Assembly: GCF_014075995.1 (NCBI RefSeq)
Contig: NZ_CP055153.1
Span: forward strand, 4,650,001 to 4,714,000
Length of the DNA stretch: 64,000 bases
From: Adhaeribacter radiodurans
Lineage (GTDB): Bacteria; Bacteroidota; Bacteroidia; Cytophagales; Hymenobacteraceae
Reading direction: 5' to 3'
Notes under the pieces: model-generated
What the model saw: the letters and a program-made list of their open reading frames with translations, nothing else
The model's database searches: none
What the model was told of the DNA's origin: nothing
Made by a program: the position numbers and the translations under genes
Shown: piece after piece, positions 9,349 through 15,858 of the stretch
How positions within the stretch are numbered: position 1 is the first letter of the stretch
Layout of the letters: every line of letters begins with the position of its first letter

Positions 9349-9860
9349 GTTAATTTAAATGGTAAAAATTATAAAAGTTTTGTTTAACTGCCCCCTCCAA
9401 AACTCTCCCGAAAACCCTTAGAAAAAGTACAGTTAAAGTAGATGCAGCAGGTAATTTAAGTTATTTTCAGCAATCCTGGTAAATAGAAGCCGGTAAAATA
9501 ATTTTTAATTTACTAAATGCGTGGCGTAGGCTTAAACAATATATTTCTAATAAAATGTCAGCGAATACCTACTGTAGCTCGCTTAACTTTTACTAAATTG
9601 AAGAAGCAAGAAATGCTTTGCTGGTGAAATAGTATTTATAGCAGGTAAACATTCTAAATATAGCTAATAATAGCTACTCCGTTCATAGTGCCAATAGCTG
9701 GATTGAGTTCCGGTTGTCGGTTGTATTTGGGTGGATATATGGAATAAGGATGTAAAATAGAATGCAGATAAGCATAGTTACTCCGATTGGCTGGTAGTTG
9801 TGCGTCATTAGGTAAAGTAGACTCACTAAATATAAATTAGAAGATTTAAGAACAAAATTA
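9349..9860. other. Divergent intergenic region, nothing recognised
   Basis: Roughly 510 bp between the divergent GMC oxidoreductase and VOC genes. It is AT-rich, and I saw no open frame, hairpin with a T-run, or convincing Bacteroidota promoter match. It must hold the promoters of both flanking genes. Confidence 0.4.
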
Positions 9861-10295
9861 ATGGCAACAGTTAATACCTATTTATATTTTAATGGGAATT
9901 GTGAAAAAGCATTTGATTTTTATAAATCTGTTTTTAACAAAGAATTCAAATTCATTGGACGTTACAAAGATGTACCTGAAGTTGCAAGACAGAATTTTCC
10001 GCATTGCAAAGATGAACATATTATGCATATAGGACTACCTATTAGTAATGAGACAATTTTAATGGGAGCCGACATTATTGATGTCAAAGAACAAGAAAAT
10101 AGTGCAGCTAGATACTTCTCGCTCTATGTTAATACTGAAAGTAAAGAAGAAGCTGATAGGTTGTTTCATTCGTTCTCAAAAGAAGGCAAAGTAAAACTTC
10201 CTATTTCTGAGCAATTTTGGGGTTCCTATTATGGAATTTGTTTGGATAAATTTGGCATTAACTGGAAAATTAGTTTCAGTTTACAAACTACTTAA
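9861..10295 (+). CDS. VOC-fold protein, PhnB-like
   Basis: 144 residues with the paired beta-alpha-beta-beta-beta layout of the vicinal oxygen chelate superfamily. MATVNTYLYFNGNCEKAFDFYKSVF is the usual first strand and helix of the PhnB-like branch, and FWGSYYGICLDKFGINWKISF is the usual ending. The family includes glyoxalases, dioxygenases and many uncharacterised members; the reaction is unknown. Its codons are more AT-rich than those of the flanking GMC gene. A hairpin resembling an integron attC site follows the stop by about 17 bp, which raises the possibility that the gene arrived as a cassette. Confidence 0.85.
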   Translation: MATVNTYLYFNGNCEKAFDFYKSVFNKEFKFIGRYKDVPEVARQNFPHCKDEHIMHIGLPISNETILMGADIIDVKEQENSAARYFSLYVNTESKEEADRLFHSFSKEGKVKLPISEQFWGSYYGICLDKFGINWKISFSLQTT

Positions 10296-10311
10296 ATAAA
10301 ATCGAACGCAC

Positions 10312-10360
10312 AACAACGCCTATAAGGCAGCTTCGCCACCTCATAGCCACGTCCCGTTAA
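10312..10360 (+). other. attC-like imperfect hairpin downstream of the VOC gene
   Basis: The segment opens with AACAACGCCTATAAGGC, has a CTTCG tip, and closes with CCTCATAGCC and CCCGTTA. AACG near 10315 pairs with CGTT near 10355, and the TATAAGG/CCTCATA region pairs imperfectly, as in attC recombination sites. The core boxes do not match the consensus RYYYAAC and GTTRRRY fully, so this is a resemblance only. It may equally be a different small repeat. Confidence 0.3.
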
Positions 10361-10449
10361 CAGCCAATAATCACGAGCACTTAAAATAAAGGTAATTGGA
10401 GCAGTTTTATTAAGCGATCATAACTTTTTATTCATCACGAGATAGAACT

Positions 10450-10479
10450 ATGACGAAAAGTAAATTACTGCGGATGGAC
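10450..10479 (+). pseudogene. 5' fragment of the VOC gene interrupted by the IS
   Basis: ATG at 10450 reads MTKSKLLRMD and runs straight into the IS left end at 10480. The remainder of the gene continues in frame after the IS at 11755 (DNVGMVVESLD...). Joined across the element with one copy of GGAC removed, the sequence restores the start MTKSKLLRMDNVGMVVESLD, a typical VOC N-terminus. This shows both that the fragment is real and where the insertion happened. Confidence 0.85.
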
Positions 10480-10546
10480 TGTAAGTACCCCAAAAAATCG
10501 GACAGTTTGAAAGGAGACAGAAAATGGATACTTTAAAACTGAAAAG

Positions 10547-10837
10547 ATGAAAAAGACAAGGATTACCGAGAGTCAGATTATCAAAGCACTGCAGGAAAAT
10601 GAGTCGGGTCGGAAGACAGAAGACATTTGCCGGGAATTAGAAGTTAGCCGGTCTACCTTTTACCGGTGGAAGAGCCAATACGGCGGCATGGAAGCTTCGG
10701 ATGTAAAGCGGCTCAAAGAGTTAGAAGAGGAGAATGCCCGATTAAAGAAAATGTATGCTGATTTAAGCTTGGATCACTCTATCCTGAAGGAGGTCATCAC
10801 AAAAAAAGGTTGGGGCTCTGGCAGCAAAAGCAGTTGA
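10547..10837 (+). CDS. IS3-family transposase OrfA (DNA-binding subunit)
   Basis: 96 residues. MKKTRITESQIIKALQENES and DICRELEVSRSTFYRWKSQYGG form the helix-turn-helix that recognises the IS ends. KRLKELEEENARLKKMYADL is the leucine-zipper-like helix used for multimerisation. The pattern is that of the IS407/IS51 branch. Produced alone, OrfA usually represses or modulates transposition; joined to OrfB by -1 frameshifting it gives the full transposase. The last 13 codons overlap the orfB frame. Confidence 0.95.
   Translation: MKKTRITESQIIKALQENESGRKTEDICRELEVSRSTFYRWKSQYGGMEASDVKRLKELEEENARLKKMYADLSLDHSILKEVITKKGWGSGSKSS
10801..10808 (+). promoter_or_regulatory. Probable -1 programmed frameshift site (A7G)
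   Basis: In the orfA frame the codons read ACA AAA AAA GGT, giving a slippery A-AAA-AAA heptamer followed by G. OrfB lies in the -1 frame relative to orfA, and the -1 frame is open through this site. This is the standard IS3-family arrangement for making the OrfAB fusion transposase. No stimulatory downstream hairpin was confirmed. Confidence 0.8.
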
Positions 10838-11649
10838 CTGCAGAAATCATCTCGGACTACGACTTACCCGTTGTCAGGGCCTGCCACTTAACTGGTCTGA
10901 CCCGTTCTCAATTTTATTACAAGAGCTGTAAAGATGATTCCGAAGTGATTACCGCCTTGCAGGAGTTAGCTGCTGCTCATCCAGCTTATGGTTTTCGGAA
11001 GCTGTTAGCTTATCTGAAAAGAGCCGGTCAGCCGTGGAATCACAAACGGGTATACCGGATCTATAAACTGTTAAAGTTCAACAAAAAGAGAAAAGGAAAA
11101 CGTAGGCTACCAACCCGAGTAAAGCAACCATTGCTGCAGCCGGTAGAGATTAACAGTAGCTGGAGCATGGATTTTATGAGTGATAGCTTAGCATCAGGTA
11201 ATAAGTTTCGGACCTTGAATGTGCTAGATGATTGTAACCGGGAAGCACTGGTCATTGAGATAGCAACTTCAATTGCCGCCAAAAGAGTGATTCGCACTCT
11301 GGAGCAGCTGATTGACTGGCGCGGTAAGCCAACGGCCATCCGGGTAGATAATGGCCCGGAGTTTACTAGTGTTGATTTTACGAACTGGTGTAAAGAAAAA
11401 GAAATTAACATCCATTATATTCAGCCGGGTAAACCCATGCAGAATGGCTTTATCGAACGCTTTAACGGCAGTTATCGCCGGGAAATATTAGATGCTTATC
11501 TGTTTTTTGAACTGGCGGAAGTCCGGCAACTGACAGAAAATTGGCTAGAAGAATATAATACCCGTAGGCCGCATGAAGCTTTAGGAAATCTGACCCCAAG
11601 GGAATGGCTCTTGAAAAAAGAAGTGGAAATATGGAAAACTTATCCCTGA
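10810..11649 (+). CDS. IS3-family transposase OrfB (DDE integrase-fold catalytic subunit)
   Basis: 279 residues from a TTG start at 10810, though it is probably made mostly as an OrfAB frameshift fusion. An HTH_21-like segment (HPAYGFRKLLAYLKRAG) precedes the rve integrase core. The catalytic triad is visible as Asp121 (WSMDFMSD), Asp180 (IRVDNGPEF) and Glu216 (QNGFIERFNG); the D-to-E spacing fits DD35E. The ending NTRRPHEALGNLTPREW is typical of the family. It cuts and joins the IS ends. No truncation is seen. Confidence 0.95.
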   Translation: MGLWQQKQLTAEIISDYDLPVVRACHLTGLTRSQFYYKSCKDDSEVITALQELAAAHPAYGFRKLLAYLKRAGQPWNHKRVYRIYKLLKFNKKRKGKRRLPTRVKQPLLQPVEINSSWSMDFMSDSLASGNKFRTLNVLDDCNREALVIEIATSIAAKRVIRTLEQLIDWRGKPTAIRVDNGPEFTSVDFTNWCKEKEINIHYIQPGKPMQNGFIERFNGSYRREILDAYLFFELAEVRQLTENWLEEYNTRRPHEALGNLTPREWLLKKEVEIWKTYP

Positions 11650-11739
11650 ACTCAAAATCAGCCCACCAAGTTTACCACATTACCACTTCCTAGTAATAGT
11701 AATAATAATGAGAATGGTCTCATTCAAACTGTCCCAAAA

Positions 11740-12180
11740 ATGGGGTACTTACAGGACAACGTCGGCATGGTGGTGGAATCCTTGGATGAGGTTATTTCTT
11801 TCTTCACCGAAATAGGCCTGAAACTCGAAGGAAAAGCTATAATCGAAGGAGAATGGGCCGGACGCGTTACTGGCTTGGGTTCACAGCAGGTTGAGATCGC
11901 GATGATGGTTACGCCCGATGGCCACAGCCGGCTCGAGATCTCGCGATTTCTCACCCCGCCCGTTGTTGCCGATCACCGGATGGCCCCGGTAAATGCTCTC
12001 GGCTACCTACGCGTCATGTTCGCCGTTGACAACCTGGACGAGTTGCTCCCTCGTCTCTACCAGCAGGGCGCTAAGCTCGTGGGCGAAGTGGTTCAGTACG
12101 AGGACTCCTACCGACTTTGCTACATCCGCGGCCCCGAAGGACTGCTCATTGGGCTTGCAGAACCACTTGGCCCTAAATGA
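11740..12180 (+). CDS. VOC-family protein, IS-interrupted, with start codon supplied by the IS end
   Basis: 146 residues as now read. The first five residues (MGYLQ) are encoded by the IS right inverted repeat; native sequence resumes at DNVGMVVESLDEVISFFTEI. The original first ten codons are stranded at 10450-10479. The rest is a complete VOC fold (bleomycin-resistance/glyoxalase-like), ending LRGPEG-like with IRGPEGLLIGLAEPLG. Only about nine native residues are lost and an in-frame ATG has been gained, so the protein may still fold. Expression would need a promoter inside the IS or read-through from it. The gene is distinctly more GC-rich than its neighbours, suggesting transfer before the IS arrived. 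Activity is unknown. Confidence 0.75.
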   Translation: MGYLQDNVGMVVESLDEVISFFTEIGLKLEGKAIIEGEWAGRVTGLGSQQVEIAMMVTPDGHSRLEISRFLTPPVVADHRMAPVNALGYLRVMFAVDNLDELLPRLYQQGAKLVGEVVQYEDSYRLCYIRGPEGLLIGLAEPLGPK

Positions 12181-12426
12181 AACGCAAATTTTTAATAAAA
12201 TCTCCTAACTAAGGAAGTTTTGCTTTTAATATCATGGGCCGTAGCTGTCGCCAACATCGTTTTTGTGCCCTAACAGCAGAACGTTCTTAATCTTACCCAT
12301 TAAAATTTACTTTATTTACCGTAAAGGTTGGCGTTTCACTGTAGCACAAATCTGTAAAATGTTACCTGCGCATTAAAACCATCCACTTTAACAGACCAAG
12401 CCATTTAAACTATAAAACCTATCCAA

Positions 12427-12894
12427 ATGACACCAGAAATTATCCTTACCACCCCCGACTGTGAAATTGTAAGTTCTAGGGTTGTAAACGCCTCCAGAGA
12501 TTTGGTTTTTACCGCCTGGACGGACTCAAACCATTTAAAAAATTGGTGGGGACCCGCCGGATTTACGAATACTTTTAACGAGTTTGACTTACGCCCCGGT
12601 GGAAAATGGAGTTTTATTATGCACGGTCCCGAAAAAGGAAATTACCCGAATGAATGTGAGTTTATAAAAATAGAAAAACCATCGCTTATAGCCTGGAACC
12701 GCTCTTCTAAACCCATTTTTCAGGTGGTAGCCACCTTTGAAGCGGTAGCGGATAACCAAACAAAAATTGTATTTAAACAAATTTTTAACTCAGCAAACGA
12801 ATGCAACAAAATAAAACCGTATGTAATAGATAAAAACGAAGAAAACTTTGACCGGCTCGAAAACGAGTTAGTACAAATGGCTTCTTCCAGCTAA
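12427..12894 (+). CDS. SRPBCC (AHSA1/START-like) domain protein
   Basis: 155 residues, one SRPBCC domain. SSRVVNASRDLVFTAWTDSNHLKNWWGPAGFTN is the classic first strand and helix pair, followed by FDLRPGGKWSFIMHGP. These proteins form a deep hydrophobic pocket; the AHSA1-like branch in bacteria is mostly uncharacterised and is often encoded with ArsR regulators. It lies 217 bp upstream of such an ArsR gene and resembles the second SRPBCC gene at 13442, so it may belong to the same regulon but has its own upstream region. Confidence 0.88.
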   Translation: MTPEIILTTPDCEIVSSRVVNASRDLVFTAWTDSNHLKNWWGPAGFTNTFNEFDLRPGGKWSFIMHGPEKGNYPNECEFIKIEKPSLIAWNRSSKPIFQVVATFEAVADNQTKIVFKQIFNSANECNKIKPYVIDKNEENFDRLENELVQMASSS

Positions 12895-13065
12895 AGTTAC
12901 CCTATTCATCCGCCCATATTCCAGCACCTTCCAGCCTCACATCTCTCAGCCAATTCATTATAAAATTGTTCTTTCCTGTTTTTAGAAAAATAACGGCTGT
13001 AATTACTTAAAACTACCCTTAACGACTCACAAAAATATTTAGTAAAAAATAGCAAAAAAAATTGC

Positions 13066-13107
13066 GTAGCTAAATAACTACACTTAAATTAGTAGCCAAA
13101 TAACTAC
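13066..13107 (+). promoter_or_regulatory. Tandem operator-like repeats upstream of the ArsR gene
   Basis: Two copies of GTAG(C)YAAATAACTAC occur at 13066-13081 (GTAGCTAAATAACTAC) and 13092-13107 (GTAGCCAAATAACTAC). They differ at one base, their starts are 26 bp apart, and each has GTAG...CTAC ends forming a small palindrome. The second ends three bases before the ATG at 13111. Position and symmetry suggest an autoregulatory site for the ArsR-type repressor encoded immediately downstream. Confidence 0.7.
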
Positions 13108-13110
13108 ATA

Positions 13111-13440
13111 ATGAATTTAAGACGAGATGTATTTCAAGCCATTGCCGACCCAACCAGAAGGGCTATCCTGCTGTTAGTGGCTTCGCAATCCATGACGGCC
13201 GGCGCTATTGCAGCGAATTTCGATACTGCCCGGCCTACCGTTTCCAAGCACCTGCAAATACTCACTGAATGCGAATTGCTGAAACAAGAGCAAACTGGTC
13301 GGGAAATTCACTACCATTTAAATCCCCTGAAAATGAAAGAAGTAGCCGACTTTATTGAACCCTTCCGCCAGATGTGGGACGACCGGTTTAATAAACTGGA
13401 AGCCATCATGAAAAATTATAAATCAAAACAACCGGAATAA
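13111..13440 (+). CDS. ArsR-family winged-helix transcriptional regulator
   Basis: 109 residues. [20 protein letters not shown] is the hallmark start of the SRPBCC-linked ArsR branch; [24 protein letters not shown] is the recognition helix-turn-helix, and [13 protein letters not shown] is the wing. No metal-binding Cys pair is visible, so it is probably not a metal sensor. The gene is the first of a tight operon: the SRPBCC gene starts 1 bp after its stop, and a DoxX gene follows. The tandem palindromes at 13066-13107 probably bind this protein. Confidence 0.92.
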   Translation: MNLRRDVFQAIADPTRRAILLLVASQSMTAGAIAANFDTARPTVSKHLQILTECELLKQEQTGREIHYHLNPLKMKEVADFIEPFRQMWDDRFNKLEAIMKNYKSKQPE

Positions 13441-13441
13441 C

Positions 13442-13909
13442 ATGGGCTTAAAAACAAAAATAAACGCCGACGACAACAAACAAGATTTACTAATAACCCG
13501 CGAATTTGATTTGCCCTTAGAATTACTTTTTAAAGCCTACGTGGAGCCCGACCTGGTGGAGCAATGGATGGGAACCAAAGTACTGAAACTGGAAAACAAA
13601 AAGCACGGCAGTTGGCAGTTCCAAACCACAGATGCCCAAGGCAATGTGGTATTTCAAGCCAATGGAGTAATTCATGAGTTTGTTCCGGACCAAAAAATCA
13701 CCCGCACCTTTGAGATGGAGAATACGCCTTTTCCCGTGCAGTTGGAGTTCTTAGAATTTGAAAAACTCACCGAGGACACTAGCAAACTGAGTATGCAGAT
13801 AGTGTATAAATCTGTGGCGCACCGCAACCAGATGCTGTCTTTACCTTTTGCACAAGGCTTAAACATGGCCCATAACCGATTACAAACTGTGGTAAGTCAA
13901 CTAAAATAA
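13442..13909 (+). CDS. SRPBCC (AHSA1-like) domain protein in ArsR operon
   Basis: 155 residues. LLITREFDLPLELLFKAYVEPDLVEQWMGTKVLKLE is the usual SRPBCC opening, and the ending LPFAQGLNMAHNRLQTVV forms the long C-terminal helix. ArsR plus AHSA1 plus DoxX is a recurring gene group in Bacteroidota; its ligand is not known. The gene starts 1 bp after the ArsR stop and ends 9 bp before the DoxX gene, so the three are almost certainly co-transcribed. Confidence 0.9.
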   Translation: MGLKTKINADDNKQDLLITREFDLPLELLFKAYVEPDLVEQWMGTKVLKLENKKHGSWQFQTTDAQGNVVFQANGVIHEFVPDQKITRTFEMENTPFPVQLEFLEFEKLTEDTSKLSMQIVYKSVAHRNQMLSLPFAQGLNMAHNRLQTVVSQLK

Positions 13910-13918
13910 CTACTCATC

Positions 13919-14302
13919 ATGACCAGGCGAAATAAAATAATCTTTTGGGTTTCTACTCTCTGGCTTGCCTTAGGAATGTTATCGACCGGCATCGTACAAT
14001 TACTAAAAGCAAAAGAAGAAGTAGCTCTTATGTTAGATTTGGGCTATCCAAACTATTTTCTAACCTTATTGGGTATCTGGAAAATTTTGGGTGTAGTTGT
14101 AGTGCTGCTTCCTAAATTTCCATTACTAAAAGAATGGGCCTATGCCGGCTTTTTCTTTGCCATGTCGGGAGCCATATTTTCTCATATTTCCAGCGGTAAT
14201 GCCCTAAACGAAATAGCTCCTTCCTTATTATTACTCCTTCTTACGGTAATATCGTGGTATTTCCGGCCTACAGATAGAAAATTTATGGCAGAGTATTCCT
14301 GA
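13919..14302 (+). CDS. DoxX-family membrane protein
   Basis: 127 residues with four hydrophobic segments (starting near residues 8, 43, 73 and 97). The pattern LGYPNYFLTLLGIWKILGVVVVLLPKFPLLKEWAYAGFFFAMSGAIFSH is characteristic of the DoxX-like family. It is an inner-membrane protein, possibly a quinone-linked or redox component; the role in this branch is not established. It is the third gene of the ArsR-SRPBCC operon. Confidence 0.88.
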   Translation: MTRRNKIIFWVSTLWLALGMLSTGIVQLLKAKEEVALMLDLGYPNYFLTLLGIWKILGVVVVLLPKFPLLKEWAYAGFFFAMSGAIFSHISSGNALNEIAPSLLLLLLTVISWYFRPTDRKFMAEYS

Positions 14303-14440
14303 TTAAAATACACAAATACTATTTAAGAATTGAAATTTAACTAATGTGCTAAAAACTACAGCGATTTACAGCTTATAAAAAATTTAGTAAATAATACGCT
14401 ACACCTCTATTTAACAGCGAGAACATAAAATATAAACAAC

Positions 14441-15007
14441 ATGAACAATTCTAAAAAAGAGTTATTACCGGAACAACAAGAAGAACTACTCCGCACCTTA
14501 AAAGCCCGTTTTGAGAAAACCCCGGATCGTCATAAAAATATAGAATGGGCCGCAGTACAAACAAAGCTAAAAACAAATCCCAAAAAATTGTGGTCGCTCC
14601 AGGAAATGGAAAGCACCGGTGGCGAACCGGATGTGATAGCTTATGATAATAATACCGGCGAATTTATTTTTTTTGATTGTTCTCCGGAAAGCCCTGCTGG
14701 TCGCCGCAGCTATTGTTACGACGGCGAAGCGCTGGAGGCCAGAAAAGAAAATAAACCCAAAAATAACGCTCTGGATGCAGCAACTGCCATGGGCATTGAG
14801 CTTTTAACCGAAGACCAATACCGGGAACTGCAAAAACTAGGAAAATACGACACGAAAACCTCTAGTTGGGTAAAAACTCCGGCGGAAATCCGAAAACTAG
14901 GCGGTGCCCTGTTTTGTGATCGTCGGTATAACACTGTTTTCTTGTACCACAACGGGGCAGAATCCTACTACGCTGCCCGAGGCTTTCGGGGCTGCTTAAA
15001 AGTCTAA
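14441..15007 (+). CDS. DUF4256-family protein
   Basis: 188 residues. LLRTLKARFEKTPDRHKNIEW at the N-terminus, MESTGGEPDVIAYD, FFDCSPESPAGRRSYCYDG and the ending GALFCDRRYNTVFLYHNGAESYYAARGFRGCLKV identify DUF4256 as I remember it. No signal peptide or membrane segment is visible, so it is cytosolic. The function of the family is unknown. It lies downstream of the ArsR-SRPBCC-DoxX operon with a 138-bp gap and probably its own promoter. Confidence 0.85.
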   Translation: MNNSKKELLPEQQEELLRTLKARFEKTPDRHKNIEWAAVQTKLKTNPKKLWSLQEMESTGGEPDVIAYDNNTGEFIFFDCSPESPAGRRSYCYDGEALEARKENKPKNNALDAATAMGIELLTEDQYRELQKLGKYDTKTSSWVKTPAEIRKLGGALFCDRRYNTVFLYHNGAESYYAARGFRGCLKV

Positions 15008-15053
15008 GTTTTGCACCTACCGCCCGGTAAAAGATTCATTTATTTACTAAAAT

Positions 15054-15143
15054 ATGAATCCTAAAATAGATTTTTACTTTACCAATGCCCGTAAGTATCA
15101 GCAACAATTAGATTTACAGGAACCCCGAACATTCAAACTATAA
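15054..15143 (+). pseudogene. Truncated YdeI/DUF1801-like N-terminus
   Basis: A 29-codon frame reads MNPKIDFYFTNARKYQQQLD and then stops shortly after. The opening closely resembles the conserved start of YdeI/DUF1801-type proteins (MNPKVDFYF.KA.KWQ), normally about 110-190 residues. No continuation is visible in any frame before the SixA gene at 15289. It is most simply read as the remnant of a deleted gene. The family call rests on about 18 residues. Confidence 0.5.
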
Positions 15144-15288
15144 TCAAAATAAAAAGCACCAGAAAACTACTTGGCAGGACAAACAGTAAAAGGGTAATAA
15201 TGCGCCGGGTAGTATTTCCGGGTAGTATATTTAAATAAGTTTTTTTAATTTAACCGGCACATTTCCTTCGATCTTTACCGCCTACTCT

Positions 15289-15783
15289 ATGAAAACTTTA
15301 TACTTATTGCGGCACGCTAAATCGAGTTGGGATTTCGACGAACTCAGCGACCACGACCGACCCTTAAATAACCGGGGCCGCGACGATGCTCCTTTAATGG
15401 GTCGGGAATTATTGTCGCGCGAGATTGCTCTGGATTTAATTGTTTCCAGTTCGGCGGTACGAGCCCTTACTACGGCTTCGCTGGTGGCCAAAGAACTAGA
15501 ATACGACACCAGCCAAATTGTAATCGACGAAAACATTTACGGTGCCGGTAAAGAAGAATTATACCGCATTATTCAAAAATTTCCGGACGACGTGGACAAC
15601 ATTCTGCTGGTAGGTCATAACCCGGAAATTTCTGATTTAGCTAATATGTTGTCGCCGGAACATATTACAGATATGCCCACCGCAGCCGTGGTAAGCCTGC
15701 GTTTTGCCTGCTTTACCTGGAAAGAAATTACCCCGGAAAATGCCACTTTACTTTTTTACGATTTCCCAAAAAACCACAAATAA
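15289..15783 (+). CDS. SixA-type histidine phosphatase
   Basis: 164 residues. The phosphohistidine motif is MKTLYLLRHAKSSWDF (catalytic His in RHA), followed by DHDRPLNNRGRDDAPLMG, IVSSSAVRALTTASLVA and the second conserved His in ILLVGHNPEIS. This is the SixA branch of the histidine phosphatase superfamily, known in E. coli to remove phosphate from histidine phosphotransfer proteins or the nitrogen PTS. It precedes polyphosphate kinase by 75 bp in the same direction. I recall this adjacency as common in Bacteroidota and in other phyla, suggesting a shared link to phosphate metabolism. Confidence 0.9.
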   Translation: MKTLYLLRHAKSSWDFDELSDHDRPLNNRGRDDAPLMGRELLSREIALDLIVSSSAVRALTTASLVAKELEYDTSQIVIDENIYGAGKEELYRIIQKFPDDVDNILLVGHNPEISDLANMLSPEHITDMPTAAVVSLRFACFTWKEITPENATLLFYDFPKNHK

Positions 15784-15858
15784 TTTACTAAACTTATTCT
15801 TTTTCTAACTTTTTAGTAGACTTTCTCCGTAACGCAAAAGGCAATCTACCTTTTTGTA

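Larger units (their letters stand above)
10480..11753 (+). mobile_element. IS3-family insertion sequence, IS407-like group, complete
   Basis: A 1274-bp element with terminal inverted repeats: the left end starts TGTAAGTACCCCAAAAAATC and the right end, read inward, starts TGTAAGTACCCCATTTTTGG; both continue to ACAGTTTGAA. It is flanked by the direct repeat GGAC at 10476-10479 and 11754-11757, a 4-bp duplication as expected for the IS407 group. It carries orfA and orfB with a 7-A slippery run at their junction. All DDE residues and both ends are intact, so it looks recent and potentially active. Confidence 0.95.

Noticed and set aside
10296-10449. tRNA or other structured RNA gene
   Set aside because: The hairpin at 10312-10360 has no acceptor stem or T-loop pattern; an attC-like or repeat origin fits better.
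11061-11411. Minus-strand frame of 116 codons inside the IS
   Set aside because: It is antisense to the transposase catalytic domain, a common artefact of IS3-family coding sequence.
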